Below, piece after piece: positions 26,541 to 36,489 of a stretch of DNA of 64,000 nt; position 1 is the stretch's first letter, and the number at the start of each line of letters is the position of its first letter. Origin of the DNA: Oceanospirillaceae bacterium (GTDB taxonomy: Bacteria > Pseudomonadota > Gammaproteobacteria > Pseudomonadales > Balneatricaceae); assembly GCA_003523085.1 (NCBI GenBank), contig DPHD01000057.1, positions 22,082 to 86,081 of the forward strand, in the 5' to 3' direction. A program made the translations under genes and the position numbers. The notes below the pieces were generated by a model. That model worked only from the letters and a program-made list of their open reading frames with translations. It was not told the DNA's origin and did no database searches.

Positions 26541-27098
26541 ATGATTAACGACATTCAGCAAGATGCCGATGCACGTATGGACAAAAGCATTGGCGCCCTT
26601 AGCGAAGCCTTTAAGCGTATCCGTACGGGGCGCGCGCATCCGAGTATTTTAGATAGTGTAATGGTGTCATATTATGGCAGCGACACGCCATTAAACCAGT
26701 TGGCTAACATTTCTGTAGAAGATGGCCGTTGCTTGGCCGTTTCCCCTTGGGAAAAGCCAATGGTTCCAGAAATTGAAAAGGCTATTATGAAGGCGAATTT
26801 GGGCCTTAATCCGTCTACCTCCGGTGACTTGATTCGTGTGCCGATGCCGGCGTTAACGGAAGAGACACGCAAAAGCTTCATTCGTGGCGCCCGCGAAGAA
26901 GCGGAAAAGGCCCGTGTGTCAGTACGCAGCATTCGCCGTGATGCCAATGGCGATATTAAGGAACTTTTAAAGGACAAAGACATCTCAGAAGATGATGCTC
27001 GCCGTGGTGAAGAGCTGGTGCAAAAGGTGACTGATGCACACGTGGCTAGCATCGAAGCTGCCCTGCTAGCGAAAGAAAAGGATTTGATGGAGGTTTAA
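26541..27098 (+). CDS. frr: Ribosome recycling factor
   Basis: A 185-residue tRNA-mimic that, with EF-G, splits post-termination ribosomes. The three-helix bundle and beta domain are complete: [19 protein letters not shown], the conserved NISVEDGR and the C-terminal helices ([24 protein letters not shown]). The start is one base after pyrH. Its stop codon lies in the centre of a nine-base-pair inverted repeat. Confidence 0.98.
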   Translation: MINDIQQDADARMDKSIGALSEAFKRIRTGRAHPSILDSVMVSYYGSDTPLNQLANISVEDGRCLAVSPWEKPMVPEIEKAIMKANLGLNPSTSGDLIRVPMPALTEETRKSFIRGAREEAEKARVSVRSIRRDANGDIKELLKDKDISEDDARRGEELVQKVTDAHVASIEAALLAKEKDLMEV

Positions 27099-27105
27099 CC
27101 TCCAT
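27087..27105 (+). terminator. Inverted repeat over the frr stop, possible weak attenuator
   Basis: ATGGAGGTT and AACCTCCAT are perfectly complementary around a single T and include the frr stop codon. Four T follow. As a hairpin the innermost pairs must open to form a loop. It may reduce read-through into uppS, but the T run is too short for a confident terminator. Confidence 0.35.
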
Positions 27106-27141
27106 TTTGCTTCTTTCTAGGCCCACATTAAGGATGACTGC

Positions 27142-27912
27142 ATGACTGATCCACGCCAAACCATACTGGCACAGAAACTGGAAGCCTTGCCCGAGCATAT
27201 TGCCATTATTATGGATGGCAACAACCGCTGGGCTAAGCGCCAAGGTTTGTCTGGGGTTGCTGGCCATAAAGCCGGTGTTGATGCTGTGCGTGCTGTGATT
27301 GAAACGGCGGTACATTACCAAGTTCCTGCGCTCACGTTATTTGCGTTTAGTAGTGAGAACTGGCGGCGTCCGCCGCTCGAAGTGAAAGCTTTAATGGATC
27401 TATTTGTGTACGTGCTTAAACGCGAAGTGAATAAGCTCCACGAAAACAACATTCGTTTGCGAATTATTGGTAACATTCAGGGTCTGAGCTCTGAGTTACA
27501 AAAACTGATTGTATCGGCAGAAACCAAAACTCAAGCTAACACTGGTATGCAACTTAATATTGCGGCCAACTATGGTGGTCGTTGGGATATTGTAGAAACG
27601 GCTAAAAAAATGGCACTCGAGGTTCAGCAGCAAGGCTTGGATATCGACGCCATCACTGAAGAAAAGTTTGGAAAATACATGAGTTTGGGTGATTTGCCAG
27701 ACGTGGATTTATGTATTCGTACCAGTGGTGAGCAGCGCATTAGCAACTTTTTATTGTGGCAGATGGCGTATGCGGAGTTTGTTTTTGTAGATGCCTTGTG
27801 GCCTGAATTTAAGCACCAAAAGATGGTTGATACACTTGTGGAGTTCGGTCAAAGACAACGGAGATTTGGCCAAACAAGTGCGCAGTTAACTGAACAAGAG
27901 TCGAATGCCTAG
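27142..27912 (+). CDS. uppS: Undecaprenyl diphosphate synthase
   Basis: A 256-residue cis-prenyltransferase that extends farnesyl diphosphate with isopentenyl units to the C55 carrier lipid for peptidoglycan and O-antigen. The motif HIAIIMDGNNRWAKRQG is at residues 19-35, followed by SSENWRRP and, at the end, LCIRTSGEQRISNFLLWQMAY. It needs the isoprenoid precursor IPP, while dxr, ispD and ispF are absent from their usual sites nearby. cdsA follows after 43 bases. Confidence 0.97.
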   Translation: MTDPRQTILAQKLEALPEHIAIIMDGNNRWAKRQGLSGVAGHKAGVDAVRAVIETAVHYQVPALTLFAFSSENWRRPPLEVKALMDLFVYVLKREVNKLHENNIRLRIIGNIQGLSSELQKLIVSAETKTQANTGMQLNIAANYGGRWDIVETAKKMALEVQQQGLDIDAITEEKFGKYMSLGDLPDVDLCIRTSGEQRISNFLLWQMAYAEFVFVDALWPEFKHQKMVDTLVEFGQRQRRFGQTSAQLTEQESNA

Positions 27913-27955
27913 CCACGGAGTGGTGGGCCCCTTTGACGCAATATAAAATAATAAT

Positions 27956-28765
27956 ATGTTGAGATCAAGAATTGCTACAGCCTTGGTGCTGGCCCCGCTT
28001 ACGTTAGGAGCGGTGTTTTTTTTGCCGCACCAAGCGTTCGCATTATTTATGGCCCTAGTGGTACTTATGGGGGCATGGGAATGGACTGCTATGATGCGGT
28101 TGGTAAGCCGTAGCCAGCGTACCGTGTACGTACTGACTGTATTGTTTGCTATTGTGGTACTACAAAAGCTCATGGCACAGTACCAGCAATGGGTGTTTGC
28201 CGTGGCTGCCGGTTGGTGGGTGGTGGCGACACTGCTGGTAGTGAAGTACCCGCGTTTTTCCAAGTTTTGGTGTCGGCGTCCGAGTAAAGGACTAGTGGGG
28301 CTGTTTATTTTGGTGCCTACGTGGGCAGCCATGGTGTCGATTAGGCAGATGGATCAGGGCCCGTGGCTGATGGTGTATTTGTTTTTGCTGGTATGGGGTG
28401 CGGATACCGGTGCCTATTTTGCCGGTAAACGTTTTGGTAAGCGTAAACTCATGCCCAGGGTTAGCCCTGCAAAGTCATGGGCGGGTGTGGGTGGCGCGGT
28501 GGCAACCGTACTATTGGTTTCTGCCTTGGTGCAGCCGTACCTACATTTCGCCAAGGGCATGTCCTTAAGTATCTATCTTTTGGCTGTGGTGGTGCTATTT
28601 GCCTCCGTGATTGGCGACCTTACTGAAAGTATGTTTAAGCGCCAGTGTGGCATTAAAGACAGTGGCTCAATTTTACCCGGCCATGGTGGCATCATGGACC
28701 GTATTGATAGCCTCACTTCTGCAGCACCCGTATTTGCACTGTGCCTTCTTTTAGTGGGCACTTAA
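27956..28765 (+). CDS. cdsA: Phosphatidate cytidylyltransferase
   Basis: A 269-residue integral membrane enzyme that makes CDP-diacylglycerol from phosphatidate and CTP. About eight membrane helices; the C-terminal signature SMFKRQCGIKDSGS followed by PGHGGIMDRIDS (about residues 223-249) is intact. The ATG is next to a weak ribosome-binding site. rseP starts only 14 bases after the stop, in the place where dxr is normally found. Confidence 0.96.
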   Translation: MLRSRIATALVLAPLTLGAVFFLPHQAFALFMALVVLMGAWEWTAMMRLVSRSQRTVYVLTVLFAIVVLQKLMAQYQQWVFAVAAGWWVVATLLVVKYPRFSKFWCRRPSKGLVGLFILVPTWAAMVSIRQMDQGPWLMVYLFLLVWGADTGAYFAGKRFGKRKLMPRVSPAKSWAGVGGAVATVLLVSALVQPYLHFAKGMSLSIYLLAVVVLFASVIGDLTESMFKRQCGIKDSGSILPGHGGIMDRIDSLTSAAPVFALCLLLVGT

Positions 28766-28779
28766 ATCCCTGAGGCGTA

Positions 28780-30186
28780 ATGCTTACTACCATATTAACC
28801 ACATTATTTGCTCTTGCTGTATTAGTCGGCATCCATGAAGCGGGTCATTTTTTTGTAGCCCGTTGGAGTGGTGTCAAAGTATTACGCTTTGCCGTTGGTT
28901 TTGGGCGCCCCATATTTCAGCGTATTGGCCAAGATGGCACCGAATATGTGTTTGCATGGATACCCTTAGGTGGCTATGTACGTATGTTAGATAGCCGCAA
29001 TGATGACGTTCCTCAGCACGAGATGGCGGCGGCGTTCGACCAGCAAAAGGTATGGGTACGCATTGCTATTGTAGCCGCGGGCCCTATTGTTAATTTGGTG
29101 TTTGCAGCCTTGCTCTATGCCGTAGTGCAAATGGCCGGTACCACCCAGTTGATTCCTGTAATCGGGCCTGTTTTGGCGGATTCGCCAGCTCAAACGGCAG
29201 GCGTAACGCCAGTACAACAAATTATTTCTATTGACGGACAGGCCACGCCTAGTTGGGAAACTGTAAATCTAGCCTTGGCTAAGCGAATTGGCGCAACGGG
29301 CTACATTGAGGTGGCGTTACAGCCGTTAGATAGCGCTGTATTGCAACAGCAAGCGGTACAAGCCAGTGCGGAACATCAACTGCCGCAGCTAGGCGGTGTG
29401 GTGTCTTACCGCGTTCCTGTTAATCGATGGATGGCTGAGGCCGTACAAACAAGCCCTTTATCGCAGTTAGGTATTGAACCTTGGCGACCTAATGTGCCTA
29501 TCGTTGTTGATCGGGTGATCGAGGGTGGTGCGGCGCAACTTGGTGGACTGCGAGTAGGCGACAAAATAGTAGCGCTTAATCAGCAGCCGATGGCTGGTTT
29601 TAACGAGTTTGTAGGCTATATCCAAAGCCACCCGAATGCTAGCGTCCTGGTGGCTTTGGAACGTGGCGAAGAGCTATTGATGTTGCCGTTAACATTGCAT
29701 AGTGATGTTAACCAAGCGGGTGATCTAATCGGTAAAATTGGGCTTGGGGTTGCCTCTATTTCGTGGCCTTATTCAATACAATATCGTCAACAGTTGGGCC
29801 TGGTCGATGGCTTAATAGCCGGCGCTCAAAAAACCCTAGAGATGGCCAGTCTAACCCTGAGCTTTTTGGGTAGAATGGTGCAGGGGGCGGTGTCGATCGA
29901 GCATTTAAGTGGCCCTATTAGTATTGCTAAGGTCGCCGCCGCTTCCGCCGCGTCAGGTTTGATTACCTACATTAGTTTTATGGCCTACTTAAGCGTGAGC
30001 CTGGGGGTGTTAAATCTACTGCCTGTTCCTATGCTCGATGGCGGGCATTTGCTATATTACTTCATAGAATTAGTTACCGGACGAAAAGTGCCTGATCGAA
30101 TTCAGGCTGTAGGCTTGCGTATTGGTATGGCCATAGTGTTCAGTGTGATGATCATTGCCATCGCTAATGACTTGATGCGTCATTAA
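28780..30186 (+). CDS. rseP: Site-2 intramembrane metalloprotease RseP
   Basis: A 468-residue inner-membrane zinc protease that cleaves anti-sigma factor RseA in the envelope-stress response and clears signal peptides. HEAGH is at residues 19-23 in the first helix; two PDZ domains occupy about 115-290, and the second catalytic motif is PVPMLDGGHLLYY near 410. A GAGG site precedes the ATG. It is followed by bamA, the common arrangement. Confidence 0.97.
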   Translation: MLTTILTTLFALAVLVGIHEAGHFFVARWSGVKVLRFAVGFGRPIFQRIGQDGTEYVFAWIPLGGYVRMLDSRNDDVPQHEMAAAFDQQKVWVRIAIVAAGPIVNLVFAALLYAVVQMAGTTQLIPVIGPVLADSPAQTAGVTPVQQIISIDGQATPSWETVNLALAKRIGATGYIEVALQPLDSAVLQQQAVQASAEHQLPQLGGVVSYRVPVNRWMAEAVQTSPLSQLGIEPWRPNVPIVVDRVIEGGAAQLGGLRVGDKIVALNQQPMAGFNEFVGYIQSHPNASVLVALERGEELLMLPLTLHSDVNQAGDLIGKIGLGVASISWPYSIQYRQQLGLVDGLIAGAQKTLEMASLTLSFLGRMVQGAVSIEHLSGPISIAKVAAASAASGLITYISFMAYLSVSLGVLNLLPVPMLDGGHLLYYFIELVTGRKVPDRIQAVGLRIGMAIVFSVMIIAIANDLMRH

Positions 30187-30206
30187 TAATTATAGGTAAA
30201 GTGTAT

Positions 30207-32486
30207 ATGAAACATGTTCTTTTGGGACTCTTGTTAAGTTTGACGATGGCTATGTCTCCTGTAGCTCTGAGTGCAGAATTTACTATTGAAAATATCCATA
30301 TCGAAGGTTTGCAGCGCCTAACATCAAACCAAGCCTTTGCGACCTTGCCATTGCAGGTCGGTGATGAGGTGGACGACCGGAGCTTGGCATTTGCTACCCG
30401 TAGTATGTTTAGAAGTGGCTATTTCGAAGACATTGAGCTACAGCAAGACGGTAACTTGCTCGTGGTAGTGGTGCGTGAGCGGCCTGCCATTGGTTTTATT
30501 GGGCTGGATGGCAATAAATTACTCAAAACCGAACAATTACGTGCCGCACTAGAAGCAGCGGGTCTCAAAGAAGGTGAAATCTTCCAGCGTGCCACCCTGG
30601 CTCAAATCGAGTTAGAATTAGAGCGTCAGTATAACAGTCAGGGTCGTTATGCTGTGTTGGTGGAATCGGTAGTAGAAGACTTGGGCGAAAACCGTGTCTC
30701 CATAGACGTGAGTATTAATGAGGGTGTGACCTCCTCCATCAGTCATATCAATATTATTGGTAACGATGATTTCAGCGACAGTGAACTGATTGATTTGATG
30801 AGCCTGCAAACTCCTGGTTTTTGGACCTTATTTACCAAAGATGACCAATATTCCCGCGAGAAACTAACCGCTGATTTAGAAAACATCCGCTCGCATTATT
30901 TAAATAAAGGCTACGTGTTATTTAATATCGAATCCACCCAAGTGGCGATCTCAGCCGACAAGACCAATGTGTTTATCACCATTAATTTGGCCGAAGGTGA
31001 CCAGTTTACCATTGGCAAAGTGAGCATTGCAGGTCAATACGAAGTGCAAGAGACTGATATTAGAGACCTCATTAATGCCACCTCTGGGCAGGTTTTTTCC
31101 CGCCGAGACTTAGTCAGCGCGGCCCAAGACGTGCGCCAGTTGTTTGGTGATCAAGGCTTTGCCTTTGCCGACATTCAACCGGTGCCATTAATCAACGAAA
31201 AGCTAAAAACAGTAGACGTGCAATACCAAGTGCGAGCTGGCAAGAGAACCTATGTTCGGCGCATAGATTTCCGCGGTAACACGCGCACCAGCGATGAGGT
31301 TTTACGTCGTGAAATGCGCCAAATAGAAGGTGGTGTTGCGGCTATGGCCGACATTACGGCCTCTAAATTACGACTGCAAAGGTTAGGCTTTTTCAATAAT
31401 GTTGCGGTGGAAACTACGCCCGTTGCAGGCACCGATGATCAACTCGACGTGGAGTTTGCGGTTGAGGAAGGTCTCACGGCCGATTGGTCAGCAGTGGTGG
31501 GTTATAACGATGGCGAGGGTGCTTTTTGGGGCGGCTCGGTCAACCAAAACAATTTCTTAGGCACGGGCAATAAAATGGAAGCCTCATTCTCGTCCAGTAG
31601 CAGCACCGACGAATATCGCTTTAGCTACCTCAATCCATACTACACGGTGGATGGCGTTAGCCGTGGTATTGACCTTTATTACACCAAACGTGATTATGCC
31701 AAAGTGGCAGTCAGTAACTTTGCCACCGATACAGTGGGTGTGGACATGCGTTTTGGCTACCCTATTGACGACCATACCCGCCTCGACTTTAAGCTAGGTT
31801 ACGAGCGTATTGATTTAGCATTGGGCGGCACAGCGGCCACCGAGGTGGCTAGTTTTGTGGCCGCCGAAGGTCAACAATATAAACAATACAAGTCCACCGT
31901 AAATTGGAACAACAACACCCTTAATGACTTTTGGTACCCTACAAAAGGCAGTTCCCACGGGGTTAATTTGGACTTAGCATTACCCAACAGTGACTTGAAC
32001 TTTTATCAGCTAGGTTACAACTACCGAACCTTTACACCATTAAATCATAGCGAGTCGTTGGTGTTCTCTGCCGGCGCTCGCGTGGGCGTTGTAGGGGCAT
32101 ACGGTGCCACCAGTACGGCACCATTCTTTGCCAACTATTATGGCGGTGGGTTTGGTAGTGTGCGTGGTTTTGCCTTTAACTCATTGGGCCCTAAAAACTC
32201 CATTGGTGAGCCATTAGGCGGGCAGCTATTAACCACGGGTTCGGCAGAACTTATTTTCCCTTTGTTTAATGACATGCCGTCGGTACGTACGTCGTTGTTT
32301 ATGGATGTAGGCAACGTGTACCAATCTGGCGCGTTTAGTACGGCTGAATTACGGGTGTCTGGTGGTTTGAATCTGTCGTGGTTAACCCCAGTAGGACCTT
32401 TAACCTTGGTAGTTGCTAATCCGTTAAGACAAAAAACGGGTGACAAAACGCAATCTACCCATATTACCCTTGGTCGATCTTTTTAA
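30207..32486 (+). CDS. bamA: Outer-membrane protein assembly factor BamA
   Basis: A 759-residue Omp85 protein, the core of the beta-barrel assembly machine. A signal peptide (cleavage after ALSA, about residue 22) is followed by five POTRA domains to about 420, then a 16-strand barrel. The barrel hallmark VRGF is in SVRGFAFNSLGP and the chain ends in the C-terminal signal LGRSF. The start is taken at the ATG; a GTG two codons earlier is in frame. skp follows 20 bases on. Confidence 0.97.
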   Translation: MKHVLLGLLLSLTMAMSPVALSAEFTIENIHIEGLQRLTSNQAFATLPLQVGDEVDDRSLAFATRSMFRSGYFEDIELQQDGNLLVVVVRERPAIGFIGLDGNKLLKTEQLRAALEAAGLKEGEIFQRATLAQIELELERQYNSQGRYAVLVESVVEDLGENRVSIDVSINEGVTSSISHINIIGNDDFSDSELIDLMSLQTPGFWTLFTKDDQYSREKLTADLENIRSHYLNKGYVLFNIESTQVAISADKTNVFITINLAEGDQFTIGKVSIAGQYEVQETDIRDLINATSGQVFSRRDLVSAAQDVRQLFGDQGFAFADIQPVPLINEKLKTVDVQYQVRAGKRTYVRRIDFRGNTRTSDEVLRREMRQIEGGVAAMADITASKLRLQRLGFFNNVAVETTPVAGTDDQLDVEFAVEEGLTADWSAVVGYNDGEGAFWGGSVNQNNFLGTGNKMEASFSSSSSTDEYRFSYLNPYYTVDGVSRGIDLYYTKRDYAKVAVSNFATDTVGVDMRFGYPIDDHTRLDFKLGYERIDLALGGTAATEVASFVAAEGQQYKQYKSTVNWNNNTLNDFWYPTKGSSHGVNLDLALPNSDLNFYQLGYNYRTFTPLNHSESLVFSAGARVGVVGAYGATSTAPFFANYYGGGFGSVRGFAFNSLGPKNSIGEPLGGQLLTTGSAELIFPLFNDMPSVRTSLFMDVGNVYQSGAFSTAELRVSGGLNLSWLTPVGPLTLVVANPLRQKTGDKTQSTHITLGRSF

Positions 32487-32506
32487 ATTAATAAGGACAG
32501 TTAATA

Positions 32507-33019
32507 ATGTATAAACTACCGCGTATATTGGGTTCGGCGCTGTTGGCTATAAGCCTATTGGTCCCTGCTTTAGTGCAAGCAGAAACCATCGTAGTGCTAA
32601 AGCCCGAACAAGCCATGTTTGCCACCGAAAAAGCCATTGCTTTGGGGCACCAATTGTCAGCTGAGTTAAAACCCCAAACCACACGCTTTGATGCCATGGG
32701 CGTTGAGTTGCAAGCATTGCAGCAGCGTTTACAGGCAGACAAAGACCTCATGAGTGCCGCAGAAGTGCAAACCCTGCAGAGTGAAATTCAGGCCTTGGCA
32801 GCAGAGTATCAACAGTTGCAAAATTATTTATCAAATACTAAGCTCAAAATAGAGCAAGATTTTTTAGCTAAAATGCGCCCAGCGTTAGACAAAATCTTGC
32901 GTCAGCTCATTGAAGAAAATAACATCTCGCTAATTATTAACGGTCAGTCGGTGATTTATAACGCCGCGGGTATCGACATTACCCCTAAGGTAGTTGAACT
33001 GCTGAATCTGGAGCCGTAA
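32507..33019 (+). CDS. skp: Periplasmic chaperone Skp/OmpH
   Basis: A 170-residue trimeric chaperone that carries unfolded outer-membrane proteins to BamA. Signal peptide ends at LVQA (about residue 25). Two long helices with heptad pattern (QALQQRLQADKDLMSAAEVQTL and after) form the tentacles, and short strands at both ends make the trimer base. Placed between bamA and lpxD as usual; lpxD begins at the next base after its stop. Confidence 0.92.
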   Translation: MYKLPRILGSALLAISLLVPALVQAETIVVLKPEQAMFATEKAIALGHQLSAELKPQTTRFDAMGVELQALQQRLQADKDLMSAAEVQTLQSEIQALAAEYQQLQNYLSNTKLKIEQDFLAKMRPALDKILRQLIEENNISLIINGQSVIYNAAGIDITPKVVELLNLEP

Positions 33020-34045
33020 TTGCAACACTTAACCTTGGGTGACATTGCACAACTGCTGGGTGCTGAATTAAAGGGCGAAGCGGATTACCCGGTCACTGGG
33101 TTAGCTACGGTGGTTAAAGCTCAAGCGCACCAAGTGAGCTTTTTGGCGAATATGAAATATGCCAGTCAGCTACAGCAGTGCGCCGCAGGTGCAGTGATTT
33201 TGCATCCCGATCAGGCGCATCTTTTTAATGGCAATTGTTTGTTGTTAGTGAACCCGTATTTGGGGTATGCCCGTTTGTCACAGGCTTTTGCTCCAGCGGA
33301 TCCATTTAGCGGTATTCATGGCTCAGCCGAGGTGGCTGCCAGTGCTCGCCTAGGTGAACAGGTTAATTTGGCGCCGGGTGTGGTGATCGGTGCCAATGCG
33401 ATTATCGGTGACAGGGTCACTATTGGTGCCAATACTGTGGTTGGCGCTGGTTCATCTATCGGTGACCATAGCCGCTTAGGCGCTAACGTAACGCTTTATC
33501 ACGGCGTCGAATTAGGCTGTTCGTGTACTGTACATAGTGGCGCAGTGATTGGTGCAGACGGCTTTGGGTTTGCCAAAGACGGTGATGAATGGGTTAAAAT
33601 CGAACAGTTAGGTGGCGTTATTGTAGGCGATTTTGTGGAAATTGGCGCCGGCACAAGCATAGATCGTGGCGCGCTCGATAATACTGTTATCGGCCATGGT
33701 GTTAAGCTGGATAATCAGGTGCAGATTGCCCATAATGTAGAGCTCGGCGACTATACGGCAATTGCGGGCTGTACCGCCATTGCCGGCAGTACAAAACTGG
33801 GTAAACACTGTACCGTGGCGGGGGCATGTGGCATTACTGGCCACCTCACCTTGGTCGATGGCGTGCATGTGACGGCTATGTCGCTGGTGACCCACTCGAT
33901 TAATGAGCCAGGTGCCTATTCATCAGGCACGGGTCTAGACAAAAATCAAAAATGGCGGCGTAATGCGGCACGTTTTAAACAACTAGACCAAATGGCGAAG
34001 CGGCTGAAGCAATTAGAAGCCGACCTGCAACAGTTAAAAGGCTGA
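33020..34045 (+). CDS. lpxD: UDP-3-O-acyl-glucosamine N-acyltransferase
   Basis: A 341-residue enzyme of the third lipid A step, a left-handed beta-helix trimer. The N-terminal uridine-binding domain (1-100) is followed by hexapeptide repeats, and the catalytic His lies in VQIAHNVELG near residue 240. The only start that matches the family is the TTG directly after the skp stop, with GGAG seven bases upstream. The C-terminal helix KQLDQMAKRLKQLEADLQQ is typical. Confidence 0.95.
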   Translation: MQHLTLGDIAQLLGAELKGEADYPVTGLATVVKAQAHQVSFLANMKYASQLQQCAAGAVILHPDQAHLFNGNCLLLVNPYLGYARLSQAFAPADPFSGIHGSAEVAASARLGEQVNLAPGVVIGANAIIGDRVTIGANTVVGAGSSIGDHSRLGANVTLYHGVELGCSCTVHSGAVIGADGFGFAKDGDEWVKIEQLGGVIVGDFVEIGAGTSIDRGALDNTVIGHGVKLDNQVQIAHNVELGDYTAIAGCTAIAGSTKLGKHCTVAGACGITGHLTLVDGVHVTAMSLVTHSINEPGAYSSGTGLDKNQKWRRNAARFKQLDQMAKRLKQLEADLQQLKG

Positions 34046-34092
34046 ACGCTGTTTTTTTGGCATAGATAAGAAACAAAGGAAAAGGCATTTTT

Positions 34093-34533
34093 ATGGTTAT
34101 GGACGTTAAAGAAATTCGCGAGTATCTACCTCATCGTTACCCATTTTTATTAGTTGATCGAGTGACTGAGCTCAACCTTGGCGAGTCCATTATTGCCTAC
34201 AAAAACGTCACTGTGAACGAGCCTTTTTTTAATGGTCACTTTCCTGATCATCCGGTTATGCCAGGTGTATTGATCATCGAAGCCATGGCGCAAGCTGCGG
34301 GTATTCTAGGTTTTAAAACCATGGATAAAACGCCTCAAGATGGCTCTATTTATTACTTTGTTGGATCCGATAAGCTGCGCTTTAAACGCCCGGTGGTGCC
34401 AGGAGACAAGTTACAGCTAGAAGCCACTATCATGTCTGAAAAACGCGGTATCTGGAAGTTTGATTGTTGTGCCAGTGTGGACGGTGAGCGCGTGGCATCT
34501 GCCACTATTTTATGTGCAGATAGGAAGGTTTAG
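34093..34533 (+). CDS. fabZ: (3R)-hydroxyacyl-ACP dehydratase FabZ
   Basis: A 146-residue hot-dog-fold dehydratase of fatty-acid elongation. The catalytic His is in [14 protein letters not shown] (about residue 50) and the catalytic Glu in EAMAQAAG (about 64). It competes with LpxA for hydroxyacyl-ACP, which fits its conserved place between lpxD and lpxA. Two in-frame ATG codons are possible starts; the first is used. Its stop overlaps the lpxA GTG by one base. Confidence 0.97.
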   Translation: MVMDVKEIREYLPHRYPFLLVDRVTELNLGESIIAYKNVTVNEPFFNGHFPDHPVMPGVLIIEAMAQAAGILGFKTMDKTPQDGSIYYFVGSDKLRFKRPVVPGDKLQLEATIMSEKRGIWKFDCCASVDGERVASATILCADRKV

Positions 34534-35315
34534 TGTCCCAGCCATTGATTCATGCCAGTGCTATTATAGATGCCAATGCCATTATTGCTGATGATGTGGA
34601 AATTGGTCCATACTCCATCGTTGGTGCGGGCGTAGAGTTGGGCGCTGGCACTAAGCTAGAATCACATGTAGTCGTCAAGGGCCCTACTCGTATTGGGCGT
34701 AACAATCATATCTTCCAGTTTAGCTCGGTAGGCGAAGCCTGCCAGGACATGAAGTATAACGGCGAGCCTACACGGCTTGAGATAGGCGACCATAACGTCA
34801 TTCGCGAAGGCTGTACTCTCCATCGCGGCACGGTACAAGACGCGGGCGTCACCCGTATTGGCAGCAATAATTTGCTTATGGCTAATGTGCACGTTGCCCA
34901 CGACTGTGTGCTGGGCAATAACGTTATTATTGCTAACAATGTGGCCCTCGCTGGTCATGTCCATGTTGGCGATTTCGTCATTTTAGGCGGTTTTACTGCA
35001 GTGCATCAGTTTTGCCATATTGGCCCCCATTGCATGACCGGTGCGGGCAGTGTGGTGCTCAAGGATATCCCTGCGTTTGTCATGGCTAATGGTAATTCTG
35101 TGTCGCCCCACGGCATGAATACCGAGGGCTTAAAACGCCGAGGTTTTTCTGAGCAAGCCATTAAAAACTTGCGTCAAGCGTATAAAATTCTCTACCGTCA
35201 GGGACTGACTCTGGATGCCGCCATTGCCCGTTTACAAGACCTGTCTGGTGAGAGTGACGAATTATCTGTTTTGATTACTTCGTTACAAGACACTAGCCGC
35301 GGCATCATTCGATAA
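34533..35315 (+). CDS. lpxA: UDP-N-acetylglucosamine acyltransferase
   Basis: A 260-residue beta-helix trimer that makes the first committed step of lipid A. The catalytic His is in NVHVAHDC (about residue 122), with hexapeptide repeats to about 185 and a helical C-terminus (GLKRRGFSEQAIKNLRQAYKIL). It starts with GTG overlapping the fabZ stop; AGGAAGG precedes it. lpxB follows after 10 bases. Confidence 0.97.
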   Translation: MSQPLIHASAIIDANAIIADDVEIGPYSIVGAGVELGAGTKLESHVVVKGPTRIGRNNHIFQFSSVGEACQDMKYNGEPTRLEIGDHNVIREGCTLHRGTVQDAGVTRIGSNNLLMANVHVAHDCVLGNNVIIANNVALAGHVHVGDFVILGGFTAVHQFCHIGPHCMTGAGSVVLKDIPAFVMANGNSVSPHGMNTEGLKRRGFSEQAIKNLRQAYKILYRQGLTLDAAIARLQDLSGESDELSVLITSLQDTSRGIIR

Positions 35316-35325
35316 CCGCTGTCCT

Positions 35326-36489
35326 ATGGCCAATCACACCATTGTTATTATCGCCGGAGAGGCATCGGGTGATGTGCTCGGTGCAGGATTAATGCGGGCT
35401 TTGCAAAAGTACAGGCCAGACCTGAAATTTGAAGGTATTGGTGGGCCACAAATGGTAGCCCTAGGTTTCACTAGTTTGGTGCCTATGGAACGTTTGTCAG
35501 TGATGGGGTTAGTGGAAGTATTGGGCCGTTTGCCCGAACTGTTAAGCTTGCGTCGGCGTTTAATCAAGCGTTATATAAAACAGCCACCATTAGCCATGGT
35601 GGGGATAGATGCGCCCGACTTTAATTTTGTACTGGAAAGCCGGCTTAAAGCGGTCAATATACCCACGGTACATTATGTCAGTCCATCGGTATGGGCGTGG
35701 CGCGAAGATCGAGTGTTTACCGTGGCTAAAGCCTGTCACCGAGTATTGGCCTTGTTACCCTTTGAATTACCATACTATCAACGCCACCATATTCCAGCGA
35801 CCTTTGTGGGTCACCCCTTAGCTGATGTTATTCCTGGTGATTTGACCCAAGCGCTGGCGCAAACTCAATTGCAGTTAGTCGCGCAACAGCCGGTACTCGC
35901 TTTGTTGCCGGGCAGTCGTGCCGCCGAGGTGCGCCAACTAGGGCCGGACTTTTTGGCCACCGCGGCGTTATTGCAGCAGCAGTACCCACTGTTGCAGGTG
36001 GTGCTGGCGGCGGCTAACCCACAGCGTCAAGCCGAGTTGCAGCACCAATTGTTGGCCCACCCCAAATTACGCATTCAGCTGCTGTTGGGCCAATCCCACC
36101 CGGTGTTGGCCGCGGCAGACGCAGTGTTAGTGGCTTCGGGTACGGCAACCTTAGAAACCCTGTTGTTCGAAAAGCCGATGTTAGTCTGCTATCGCATGAA
36201 CGGCTTGAGTTATCGCTTGTTTAAACGCAAGCTCAAGGTGCCGTTTGTGAGCTTGCCTAACCTGTTAGCTGGTCAACCAATAGTAGAAGAATTATTACAA
36301 GATGCAGTGCAGCCCAAACTGATGGCGCAAAAGCTAGACGCCTTGTTGTTTGATGCAAGTGTGGCTGCCGCACAGCAACGGCACTTTGCTGACATTCATC
36401 AACAACTGGCGTGTGGTGCCAGTGCTACGGCGGCCCAAGCGGTGTTAGAGGTGATTGCGCAACAGACATCAGGTAAGGCGGCAACATGA
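35326..36489 (+). CDS. lpxB: Lipid A disaccharide synthase
   Basis: A 387-residue family 19 glycosyltransferase that joins UDP-diacylglucosamine and lipid [17 protein letters not shown] at the start, [17 protein letters not shown] near 120, [10 protein letters not shown] near 200 and ASGTATLE near 270 are family motifs. Peripheral membrane enzyme. Its stop overlaps rnhB by four bases, indicating coupling. Confidence 0.96.
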   Translation: MANHTIVIIAGEASGDVLGAGLMRALQKYRPDLKFEGIGGPQMVALGFTSLVPMERLSVMGLVEVLGRLPELLSLRRRLIKRYIKQPPLAMVGIDAPDFNFVLESRLKAVNIPTVHYVSPSVWAWREDRVFTVAKACHRVLALLPFELPYYQRHHIPATFVGHPLADVIPGDLTQALAQTQLQLVAQQPVLALLPGSRAAEVRQLGPDFLATAALLQQQYPLLQVVLAAANPQRQAELQHQLLAHPKLRIQLLLGQSHPVLAAADAVLVASGTATLETLLFEKPMLVCYRMNGLSYRLFKRKLKVPFVSLPNLLAGQPIVEELLQDAVQPKLMAQKLDALLFDASVAAAQQRHFADIHQQLACGASATAAQAVLEVIAQQTSGKAAT

